9,711 nt of DNA from JASFUX01 sp050050115 (GTDB taxonomy: Bacteria > Pseudomonadota > Alphaproteobacteria > Caulobacterales > Maricaulaceae): the NCBI GenBank assembly GCA_050050115.1, contig JASFUX010000127.1:1-9711 (forward strand). Direction: 5' to 3'. The notes beneath the pieces were generated by a model that saw only the letters and a program-made list of their open reading frames with translations, had not been told where the DNA came from and searched no databases. This document shows, in pieces, positions 1 through 5,513 of this stretch. The position numbers and the translations under genes are program-made. Every line of letters starts with the position of its first letter. Position 1 is the stretch's first letter.

Positions 1-702
1 GAGCCCGCACGCGTCGACGAAGCCGGTCAGCGAGTCCGCCGCCTCGGTGAGGGGCCGGTCCTGCGCGGCGCGCGCTTCATCGGCCACGGCGCGCGCGCCG
101 TGGCGCACCGCGATGATCTGGCTGCGTGACGTCGGGTCGAGCGCGGACGCGCAGTTGGCGAGCGCGTTCACCGGCGCAGCCAGGCGCTCGCAGTGCTCCA
201 GCGTGGTCAGGCGCGGATCGTCGTCATCGTCGTCGAGCCTGCGGCCGAAGAAGCCCTCCGCGATGCGAACCCGCCGGCAGGGTCCGACGTAGCGCAGACT
301 GCGCACGAACCGCCGCGGGCTCGAGATCGCGCGGGTCAGTTTGCGGATCAAAGTTTCCGGAGCGACCGGCTTGGCGACGACGCCGTGGGCGCCGGCGTCG
401 CGCGCGCGAATGACGATGCTCTGGCTGGCCAGCCCGGTCAGCACCAGCGCCGGGGTCTTGGGACACGGGCTCTCGGGCGCGCGGCGCAGCCAGTCGATGA
501 GCGCGACGCCGTTGCGCCCGCCCACATTGGCCTCGGTGATCACAGCGACGGGCGGGCGGATGTGCACCTCGCGCAGCGCGTCTTCGACCGTGCTCGCAGG
601 GGCGACGTCGGCGACGCCGGCGTTCTTCATGATCGAGGCGATGAGGGCGCGCATATGCGCGTCTTCGTCGACGACGAGCACTGGCTGCTTGTACTGAAAC
701 AT
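1..702 (-). CDS. Receiver-domain response regulator, phosphosite Asp replaced by Glu (partial)
   Basis: Signal-transduction protein with an N-terminal CheY-like receiver (about residues 5-125) and an additional mostly helical region of at least 110 residues that runs off the window edge, so the C-terminus is missing. Seen: the acidic cluster D12-E13-D14 after a hydrophobic strand (PVLVVDED), the Thr switch T89 (LVLTG) and the conserved Lys in AKP (K111). Where the phosphorylatable Asp belongs, the strand reads VITEANVGGRNG, placing Glu at residue 57. Residues after the receiver include a short RRFVRSLRYVGPCRR segment that I believe recurs in alphaproteobacterial regulators (from memory), then an acidic run DDDDDD. 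No DNA-binding helix-turn-helix is visible in the part present. Start is the ATG at 702-700; no strong Shine-Dalgarno precedes it. Likely a cytoplasmic regulator working by protein contact or permanently 'on'; partner unknown. Confidence 0.85.
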   Translation of the reverse strand, partial: MFQYKQPVLVVDEDAHMRALIASIMKNAGVADVAPASTVEDALREVHIRPPVAVITEANVGGRNGVALIDWLRRAPESPCPKTPALVLTGLASQSIVIRARDAGAHGVVAKPVAPETLIRKLTRAISSPRRFVRSLRYVGPCRRVRIAEGFFGRRLDDDDDDPRLTTLEHCERLAAPVNALANCASALDPTSRSQIIAVRHGARAVADEARAAQDRPLTEAADSLTGFVDACGL

Positions 703-755
703 TGATCGCTCGCGCCGGGTCCGGATTCGTCGGCGATCCTACGGCCGGTCTCTTT

Positions 756-765
756 AGAGCGCTCT
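756..765. repeat. Perfect 10-bp palindrome AGAGCGCTCT in the intergenic gap
   Basis: A perfect self-complementary decamer in the 118-bp gap between the end of folB (minus) and the start of the receiver gene (minus), 54 bp upstream of that gene's ATG. It has no loop and no T-run, so it is not a terminator; an operator for the receiver gene is possible. A GANTC site (CcrM-type methylation motif of alphaproteobacteria) lies at 725-729 between it and the ATG. Function is inferred only. Confidence 0.35.
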
Positions 766-820
766 CAACGATCGTGCTTAACGCGCATTAGGGTTGATCG
801 ACCGTGAACGGCGCAAAGCG

Positions 821-1267
821 CTACTCGCGGCCGAGCACCACTTCGCAGCCCGAGCCGCGGGCGTTGGTGAGGGCCTCGGGCTTGATCACGCGGACCCGGG
901 CGCACGCGACGCGCGCGTCCTTCATGCACCAGCGCGCGATCCGCTCGGCGAGGGTTTCGACCAGCTGGACGTGACCTTCGCGCGCCATGTCTACGACCGC
1001 CTTGGACACCGCTTCGTAGTCGAGGGTCTCGGCCAAACGATCCTCGCGCGGCGTCTTCGCGCCGGTCATGTCGAGATCGACGTCGATCAGGATGCGCTGA
1101 TGGGTGTCGTGCTCGTGGGGGTGCACGCCGATCGCGGCGAGCACTTCGAGTTCCTCGATGAACACCCGCCAGCTCTTGAGGTTGACCTCGTCCGCGCCGC
1201 GCCGGGTGCGGATCACCTCGGGCCGCATCGGGACCGGGCGGGGCGGGGGCGCGCGGCGGCTGCTCAT
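821..1267 (-). CDS. folB: Dihydroneopterin aldolase (FolB)
   Basis: Cytoplasmic enzyme of folate/pterin synthesis that cleaves 7,8-dihydroneopterin to 6-hydroxymethyl-dihydropterin and glycolaldehyde (family knowledge). The 148-residue protein carries the family core from about residue 33: the GVHPHEHDTHQ segment matching the GVxxHER motif with Glu52, Tyr84 in LDYEAV, the VETLAERIA helix with Glu104, and the catalytic-Lys motif VIKPEAL with Lys129, ending in the usual short strand. It is somewhat longer than the typical 120 residues because of a Pro/Arg-rich N-terminal extension. Start ATG at 1267 overlaps the TGA of the upstream SDR gene as ATGA, pointing to translational coupling; the stop is TAG at 823-821. 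It is the last gene of the antiporter-SDR-folB operon. A FolX-like epimerase role cannot be excluded, since FolB and FolX share this fold. Confidence 0.88.
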   Translation of the reverse strand: MSSRRAPPPRPVPMRPEVIRTRRGADEVNLKSWRVFIEELEVLAAIGVHPHEHDTHQRILIDVDLDMTGAKTPREDRLAETLDYEAVSKAVVDMAREGHVQLVETLAERIARWCMKDARVACARVRVIKPEALTNARGSGCEVVLGRE

Positions 1268-2031
1268 TCGGACACTCCCCAGACGTCAGGCGTCTGCCAG
1301 ACGAGATGCTGGCCGCCGTCCACCGCCAGGAGCTGGCCGGTGACCGCCGACGCGTCGAGCAGATAGCGCACTGCGTCGGCGATGTCTTCAGGCGGCGAGC
1401 CGCGGCCGAGGATCGTCGCTTTGGTTTGCTTCTCCCAGTCGGCGTCCGACTGGCGCGGGTTCTTCAGCGTCGGGCCGGGCAGGACGGCGTTGACCCGGGT
1501 CCGCGGGGCCAGTTCCTGCGCCATGGTGACCGTTGCCCAGGCGAGCCCGGCTTTGGACAGCGAATAGGTGAAGAACTGCGGGGTGGGCTTCTTCACCCGC
1601 TGATCGAGGATGTTGACGATCGCGCCTTCGGCTTCGGCCGGCAGCTGCGCGGCGAAGCCTTGCGCGAGAAAGCAGGGCGCGCGCAGGTTCGCCGCCAAGT
1701 GATGGTCCCAGCTCTCCGCGGTCATGCTGGTCAGGCGGTCGTCCTCGAATGTCGAGGCGTTGTTGACGAGCGCGGTGAGCGGTCCGTCGAGCGCCTCGGC
1801 GGCGGCCGGGATGATCGCGGCGAGGGCGTCGGGATCGGAGAGATCGCCCTGAACCGCGGCGGCGCGCCCGCCCGCGTCGCGGATCGCCTGAGCGGTCTCC
1901 TCGGCCGGGCCTTTCGAGCGGTTGTAGTGGACCGCGACCGCCCAGCCGGCTCGCCCGAGCGTCAACGCGATCGCCTTGCCGACGCGCGCGCCGGCGCCGG
2001 TCACGAGCACGGCGGGTTCAGGTGCGCTCAT
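1264..2031 (-). CDS. PTR1/FolM-type SDR, probable pteridine reductase
   Basis: NADPH-type short-chain dehydrogenase/reductase of 255 residues. The nucleotide-binding loop is TGAGARVG (residues 11-18), i.e. TGxxxRxG, the version seen in pteridine reductases, rather than the classical TGxxxGxG. NNAS is at 90-93. The active site reads D143 in NILDQR, Y156 and K160 (YSLSK): Asp stands where classical SDRs have Ser, and its 13-residue spacing to Tyr equals that of Leishmania PTR1 (Asp181, Tyr194, Lys198). The C-terminus has VTGQLLAVDGG, then a QHLVWQTPDVWG tail. Start ATG at 2031 has a weak AAGG overlapping the antiporter stop. It overlaps folB by 4 bp, which supports a pterin substrate: dihydromonapterin/dihydrobiopterin, or dihydrofolate as a backup for FolA. 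FolM-like is the closest named match; the exact substrate is inferred. Confidence 0.85.
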   Translation of the reverse strand: MSAPEPAVLVTGAGARVGKAIALTLGRAGWAVAVHYNRSKGPAEETAQAIRDAGGRAAAVQGDLSDPDALAAIIPAAAEALDGPLTALVNNASTFEDDRLTSMTAESWDHHLAANLRAPCFLAQGFAAQLPAEAEGAIVNILDQRVKKPTPQFFTYSLSKAGLAWATVTMAQELAPRTRVNAVLPGPTLKNPRQSDADWEKQTKATILGRGSPPEDIADAVRYLLDASAVTGQLLAVDGGQHLVWQTPDVWGVSE

Positions 2032-2041
2032 CGGCTGCGCC

Positions 2042-3013
2042 TTAAATGATGTCCTCGAGCCAGGCGAGACCGAAGATGTAGCCCAGGTAGGCGAGGAAGA
2101 ACACGGCGCCGGTCGCCCAGCCGATCCGCCGCCGCAGCAGCACGAGGCCGAGGAGCGCGAAGGAGGCGATCATCATCACCGGATAGTCCCAGATCGAAAA
2201 GGTCACCGGCACCGGGATCGGGCCGGTCATCGCCGCTGCGCCGCCCACGGCGAAGACGTTGAACACGTTCGATCCGACCACGTTGCCGATCGCGACTTCC
2301 GAGTGCCGCCGCACCGCCGCGACGACCGAGGTCGCCAGCTCGGGCAGCGACGTGCCGAAGGCGACGACGGTCAGCCCGATGAACTCTCGCGGCACGGAGA
2401 GCGCGTCGGCGATGCCGACCCCGCCCTTGACGATCAGCCAGCCGCCGATCGGCAGGCCGATCAGCCCGACGCCGACGAAGGCGCCGATCTTCGTCCACGA
2501 CGCGGGCAATCCGATGCCTTCGAGATCCGTCAGTTCCTGGACGTCGGGCGCGCTGCGGTGAGCGCGGGCGCGCACGCCCTGGAATACGAGGTAGATGATG
2601 ATCCCGACGAACAGGGCCGCGCCGTCAAAGAAGGTCAGACGCCCGTCCACGGAGCAGATGATCAGCGCGAACGAGGCGATGATCATGATCACCGTGTTGC
2701 GCCCGGCGCCCGAGCTGTCGGTCGGCACGGCCGCGAAGAAGGCGGGGATCGACAAGACGAGAAGGATGTTGGCGATGTTCGAGCCGACGATGTTGCCGAT
2801 CGCCAGCTTCGGCGCGTCCGACAGCACCGCTTGGATCGAGACGAACAGCTCCGGCGCCGAGGTGCCGAAGGCGACGATGGTCAGTCCGACGATGAGCGGC
2901 GGCACGCCTGCGCGCTGCGCGAGCGCGGCCGACCCGCGCACCAGGATGTCGCCCGCGACGATCAGCACGATGAAGCCTGCGACAAGCGCGACGGCCAGGA
3001 GCGCAATGGTCAT
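2042..3013 (-). CDS. Calcium/sodium antiporter, CaCA family (YrbG-like)
   Basis: Inner-membrane cation antiporter of 323 residues, the usual length for bacterial YrbG-type CaCA proteins, exporting Ca2+ in exchange for Na+ or a similar ion. The two inverted halves each show the family alpha-repeat: GLTIVAFGTSAPEL (43-56) with GNIVGSNIAN (73-82) in the first half, and GLTVVAFGTSLPEL (213-226) with GNVVGSNVFN (243-252) in the second. The ion-coordinating Glu of each repeat is present (E55, E225). About ten hydrophobic segments are readable, with a charged cytosolic loop at about 147-172 between the halves. Start ATG at 3013; an in-frame TGA lies just upstream (3024-3022), so no longer form is possible, and GGAGG sits 13 nt upstream, a rather long spacing. 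It is first in the operon, 10 bp before the SDR gene; the link between ion transport and pterin enzymes is unexplained. Confidence 0.92.
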   Translation of the reverse strand: MTIALLAVALVAGFIVLIVAGDILVRGSAALAQRAGVPPLIVGLTIVAFGTSAPELFVSIQAVLSDAPKLAIGNIVGSNIANILLVLSIPAFFAAVPTDSSGAGRNTVIMIIASFALIICSVDGRLTFFDGAALFVGIIIYLVFQGVRARAHRSAPDVQELTDLEGIGLPASWTKIGAFVGVGLIGLPIGGWLIVKGGVGIADALSVPREFIGLTVVAFGTSLPELATSVVAAVRRHSEVAIGNVVGSNVFNVFAVGGAAAMTGPIPVPVTFSIWDYPVMMIASFALLGLVLLRRRIGWATGAVFFLAYLGYIFGLAWLEDII

Positions 3014-3136
3014 GCCGGGGCGTCATCCTCCACGCTCGCGCCCTCAGGTTTGCGCGTCCGGAGCGTCCGCAGCATTGCGGGCCGGCCGTCGCGGGCGCTC
3101 AGCAAGGAGCGCTGATATCGCGTTCGCTGGCCGAAC

Positions 3137-3191
3137 GCAAAACCAACCGCACGCGACGCTGTAGCTGCGGTTTTGCAGTCCGCACGGACTG
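3137..3191. repeat. Two nested inverted repeats in the antiporter/regulator divergent gap
   Basis: GCAAAACC at 3137-3144 is matched by GGTTTTGC at 3169-3176 (8-bp arms, 24-nt spacer). It is followed directly by CAGTCCG-CA-CGGACTG at 3176-3191 (7-bp arms, 2-nt spacer). Both lie in the 246-bp gap between the divergent antiporter and response-regulator genes. The tight second repeat looks more like a dimeric protein-binding site than an RNA hairpin. No bound regulator can be named from the sequence. Confidence 0.4.
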
Positions 3192-3250
3192 ACCGGGGAC
3201 GAATCGTGATAGCCGCATGCGGCGGCGGGCTTTTCCCGCGCCGCGAAAGC

Positions 3251-3254
3251 GAGG
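3251..3254 (+). promoter_or_regulatory. Ribosome-binding site GAGG deciding a GTG start
   Basis: GAGG stands 5 nt before the GTG at 3260. The same frame is open further upstream to a TTG at 3173, but that region has no ribosome site, falls inside the inverted repeats, and encodes residues unlike a receiver N-terminus. I therefore place the start at 3260. Confidence 0.6.
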
Positions 3255-3259
3255 CGGAC

Positions 3260-3712
3260 GTGACGTTCGCAGACAGAGTCGGCGCGGGGACGCGGGCGGA
3301 GCCCGCGCGGGTGCTTGTCGCCGAGGACAACCCGGCCAATCAGCGGCTGGTCGAGATCATCCTGACGAGTCTCGGTTATCGCGTCCGGATCGCGCCGGAC
3401 GGCGCCGAAGCCGTGCGCGCGGCCGAAACCGAGCCGTTCGATCTGATCTTGATGGACATCCGCATGCCGGTGCTCGACGGCTTCGAGGCGGCCCGCGCCA
3501 TCCGCCGGCTGCACGGGCCGGCCGGCGAGGCGCCGATCGTCGCGGTGACCGCGGACATGCGTCCGCGCATTCAGGAGGATGCGTACGCAGCAGGCATGAA
3601 CGCTTGCATCTTCAAGCCGATCGACATCACCGCGCTGACCGATCTGGCCGAGCGGTGGACCGGAGGCGCACTGACGCCGCGATCGCCTAGTCGATCTGCC
3701 CGGAGTCGATGA
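3260..3712 (+). CDS. Single-domain response regulator (CheY/DivK-like receiver)
   Basis: Stand-alone receiver of 150 residues. Counting from the GTG start: acidic pocket E22-D23-N24 in VLVAEDNPANQRL, phosphoacceptor D66 in LILMDIRMPVLDG, switch T97 in IVAVTAD, and Lys119 in CIFKPID. All residues needed for phosphorylation are present, unlike the receiver at the left edge. The AEDNPANQRL and MDIRMPVLDG wording is typical of receivers found at the ends of hybrid histidine kinases and in DivK-like proteins. There is no output domain; the tail after about residue 135 is a short Ser/Arg-rich stretch that overlaps the antisense miniprotein gene by 26 bp. It would act in a phosphorelay in the cytoplasm; the cognate kinase is not in this window. 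The gene is divergent from the antiporter operon and stands alone. Confidence 0.88.
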   Translation: MTFADRVGAGTRAEPARVLVAEDNPANQRLVEIILTSLGYRVRIAPDGAEAVRAAETEPFDLILMDIRMPVLDGFEAARAIRRLHGPAGEAPIVAVTADMRPRIQEDAYAAGMNACIFKPIDITALTDLAERWTGGALTPRSPSRSARSR

Positions 3713-3776
3713 CGTTCAAGATCGCCATTACGGCGAGGAAGCCCAGTATCGTATAGATCGCGATCCAGCCGCCCAT
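3687..3776 (-). CDS. 29-residue single-pass membrane miniprotein
   Basis: A tiny open frame, ATG at 3776 to TAG at 3687, preceded by a good ribosome site (GGGAG, 7 nt spacing). The product starts MGGWIAIYTILGFLAVMAIL, so residues 4-23 form one hydrophobic helix, and ends in a polar, acidic tail (NVIDSGQID). Codons are typical of the window (many ATC, GGC, CTC, GTC). A longer reading from upstream would add a 35-residue Arg-rich leader lacking a ribosome site, so I prefer the short start. It overlaps the last 26 bp of the response regulator on the other strand and is divergent from the NUDIX gene. No function is recognised; it may be an inner-membrane subunit or regulator peptide. Very short alphaproteobacterial proteins of this style exist, but I cannot name the family. 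Confidence 0.6.
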   Translation of the reverse strand: MGGWIAIYTILGFLAVMAILNVIDSGQID

Positions 3777-3783
3777 GCGCGCG

Positions 3784-3788
3784 CTCCC
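3784..3788 (-). promoter_or_regulatory. Ribosome-binding site GGGAG of the membrane miniprotein
   Basis: GGGAG on the minus strand with a 7-nt spacer to the ATG at 3776. It is the main argument that the 29-codon frame is translated and that its start is this ATG. Confidence 0.55.
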
Positions 3789-3813
3789 AATCTTGGCTCT
3801 TGCCCCGGCTCGG

Positions 3814-3838
3814 GCCGATCGTGCTGTGTGCGATCGGC
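3814..3838. repeat. Perfect 8-bp inverted repeat GCCGATCG / CGATCGGC
   Basis: GCCGATCG (3814-3821), a 9-nt spacer, then CGATCGGC (3831-3838), between the divergent miniprotein (minus) and NUDIX (plus) genes. It could be a hairpin in the miniprotein's 5' leader, 38 nt before its ATG, or an operator shared by both genes. Each arm carries the self-complementary CGATCG core. Confidence 0.45.
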
Positions 3839-3933
3839 GAGCTTGAGCTTGGACTTCTAAGCTGCGTCGCTCAAATGGCAAGGCGCCTCAGGCCGGGGGG
3901 GCATGGCCGAACCGAAGCGCGGCGAGACCCGAC

Positions 3934-3937
3934 GAGG
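3934..3937 (+). promoter_or_regulatory. Ribosome-binding site GAGG favouring the internal GTG start of the NUDIX gene
   Basis: GAGG with a 7-nt spacer to GTG at 3945. The alternative ATG at 3903 has only a run of G residues ending 2 nt before it, too close for normal pairing. Confidence 0.5.
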
Positions 3938-3944
3938 ATCGAAC

Positions 3945-4415
3945 GTGACGCGGATCATCAGGCTCTATCGCGCCACGGCGCCGCTGATCCATGTCTGGTG
4001 GCGGTTCAGTCGCGGGATGACGCTCGGCGTCCGCGTCGCCGCGCTCGACGAGGCCGGGCGGGTTGCGCTCATACGTCACACCTACAAGCACGGCTGGGAG
4101 CTGCCCGGCGGCGGAGTCGAGCGGGGCGAGACCGCCGAAGCGGCGGCGCGGCGCGAGCTTGAAGAAGAGGCGAACGCCGCGGTCGAAGGGCCGTTCGAGC
4201 TTGTCAGCGTGCACGCCAACTTCGCCGTCCTGCGCGGCGATCATGTCCTGTTCTACCGCTGTCGCGCGCGCAGCCTTGGCGCGCGGCCGGCCGACCGCGA
4301 GATCGCCGAGGTGCGCTGGGTCGGTCCGGACGACGCGCCGGACGAGCTGACCGCAGGCGCGCGCCGCCGCCTCGAAGAGCTTTGGCGCGGCGCGAACGCG
4401 TCAGCGCACTGGTGA
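3945..4415 (+). CDS. NUDIX hydrolase
   Basis: Mg2+-dependent hydrolase of nucleoside-diphosphate-linked substrates, 156 residues from the GTG start (170 if the ATG at 3903 is used). The NUDIX box runs from G56 to A78: G-x5-E62-x7-R70-E71-L72-x-E74-E75, with the metal-binding Glu pair intact. The near-terminal Gly of the consensus is Asn (N77). It is preceded by the usual GWELPGG strand-turn and followed by a beta-rich half ending in EVRWVGPDD and a C-terminal helix. The N-terminal TRIIRLYRATAPLIHVWWRF stretch is amphipathic and aromatic, and could touch the membrane. The gene stands alone on the plus strand and converges on the LprI-like gene 19 bp downstream. The actual substrate cannot be predicted from the sequence. 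Confidence 0.87.
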   Translation: MTRIIRLYRATAPLIHVWWRFSRGMTLGVRVAALDEAGRVALIRHTYKHGWELPGGGVERGETAEAAARRELEEEANAAVEGPFELVSVHANFAVLRGDHVLFYRCRARSLGARPADREIAEVRWVGPDDAPDELTAGARRRLEELWRGANASAHW

Positions 4416-4434
4416 GGTTCGGGCCGAAACCGCT

Positions 4435-5415
4435 CTAAGGCGCCTGCTGCGCGTCGATCCAGTCGAGGGCGGCGGAGAGGCCGCGCAGGGAGAACTGCTC
4501 GGCGCGCTCGACCCCGTTCGCATCGGTGAACACTGCCGTCAGATTGAGTCCGGCGCGCATGCCTGAGAACACCGCGGCGGTCTTCATCGGCGCCAGGAAG
4601 GTGACGTCGGCCGCGTTCGCGCCGACGGCGAAGCCGGTCCGGGGCTGGAACTCGACCGGCTCGAGCCGGTCGATCTCGATACGGATGGGCGCCTCGGCGT
4701 GCGTGCGGGCGTCGGTGGAGGCGAGATGGATGCTCCAGTCCTCGCGGGCGTCCGCGCGCTCGATCCTCAGCGCGTAGGCGGCGTCGTTATCGCCCGTCGC
4801 GGCGCTCGCCGCGCAGGCGCCGCCCGGCCGGCAGGTCGCGCGCCAGTCGCGGAAGTCCGCCGCCGCCGCGATGTCCGCCGCGTCCGCCGTCTCGGCCTCG
4901 TTGCTCGCGAGATCCTCAGCGGCCGCCGGGACGGCGTCATCCGCAGGCGCTTCGGTTTCTTCGGCTGCGACCTCGATCGGCGGCGCGGAAGCGGAGAACG
5001 CGGTCACGTCAAACAGCCGCGCGCTGGTCCGGCGGATGGCGCACTGCATCTGCACGAGGCTCGCGTCGGTCGGCTCGCGCTCGAGCGCGGCGCGCAATTG
5101 GCAGTCCTGGTCGCGCAGCAGCCGCCAGGCGTTGTGCGCTCCGTCGATCGCCGCCAAGGCGCCGCGCCGGCGGTCGGCCGCCTCGATCGTGCGGGCTTGG
5201 TCGCGCAGCGCGCTCAAGGCGTCGGCCAGCTCGCTTTCGACGTCCGACAGCGTGCGCGCATAGCAGGCGCGCTGGCTGATTGCATCGAGCGCGGGATCGG
5301 CGCAGGCCTGTTCGCCGACATCGTCCGGGGTCTGACCGAACGCCGCCGCGCTGGCGAGCGCGCAGCCGGCGACCAGCACAGCGCCGGCCGTCAAGGCAAA
5401 GATCGAGCGGTCCAT
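4435..5415 (-). CDS. Exported LprI (DUF1311) / DUF1176-like two-domain protein
   Basis: A 326-residue envelope protein. Residues 1-27 form a signal peptide; VAGC at 15-18 fits a lipobox, so it may be a lipoprotein, though signal-peptidase-I cleavage near AFGQ is also possible. Residues about 36-130 match the LprI/DUF1311 pattern: C38, C51, helical middle, W97 in AWRLLRDQDC and C105, C125; characterised LprI is a periplasmic lysozyme inhibitor. An Ala/Glu/Asp-rich linker covers about 142-186. Residues about 188-326 resemble DUF1176: DWRATCRPGGAC with C195 and C201, then beta strands, ending in LRGLSAALDWIDAQQ, which is close to that family's C-terminal motif. Start ATG at 5415 has AAGGA 8 nt upstream. 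It is divergent from the unknown gene at 5514. The DUF1311 half is well supported; the DUF1176 half is an assignment from memory of the motif. Confidence 0.75.
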   Translation of the reverse strand: MDRSIFALTAGAVLVAGCALASAAAFGQTPDDVGEQACADPALDAISQRACYARTLSDVESELADALSALRDQARTIEAADRRRGALAAIDGAHNAWRLLRDQDCQLRAALEREPTDASLVQMQCAIRRTSARLFDVTAFSASAPPIEVAAEETEAPADDAVPAAAEDLASNEAETADAADIAAAADFRDWRATCRPGGACAASAATGDNDAAYALRIERADAREDWSIHLASTDARTHAEAPIRIEIDRLEPVEFQPRTGFAVGANAADVTFLAPMKTAAVFSGMRAGLNLTAVFTDANGVERAEQFSLRGLSAALDWIDAQQAP

Positions 5416-5438
5416 CAGCAGAATCCTTGCGATCGAGT

Positions 5439-5449
5439 GAGTTGAACTC
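5439..5449. repeat. 11-bp palindrome GAGTTGAACTC in a divergent promoter gap
   Basis: Perfect 5-1-5 palindrome in the 98-bp gap between the LprI-like gene (minus, ATG at 5415) and the unknown gene (plus, 5514). Its position could serve both promoters. The TTGAAC inside it (5442-5447) also resembles a -35 element for the plus-strand gene, but no good -10 follows. Confidence 0.3.
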
Positions 5450-5513
5450 TACCGGGGAAATGGGCGAAAATCCGACGCCGCGCATCGGTCGCGGCGATGC
5501 GGGGACTTGAGCT

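Noticed and set aside
777..796. CtrA-like box (TTAA, N6, TTAG) near the left-edge receiver gene
   Set aside because: Spacing is 6 rather than 7 and the second half-site is imperfect, so it falls short of the TTAA-N7-TTAA consensus.
1306..3115. Long open frames on the plus strand opposite the SDR and antiporter genes
   Set aside because: They are antisense shadows caused by the high-GC codon bias; their translations are rich in Arg/Asp/His with no motif, while the minus strand encodes clear families.
4416..4431. Small hairpin GGTTCGG/CCGAAACC between convergent NUDIX and LprI-like genes
   Set aside because: The loop is too small, the stem has a bulge and no T-run follows, so a terminator call is not supported.
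4699..5445. A 248-codon plus-strand open frame opposite the LprI-like gene
   Set aside because: The minus strand encodes a signal peptide and conserved Cys/Trp patterns; the plus product is low-complexity Arg/Ala/Gly with no family features.
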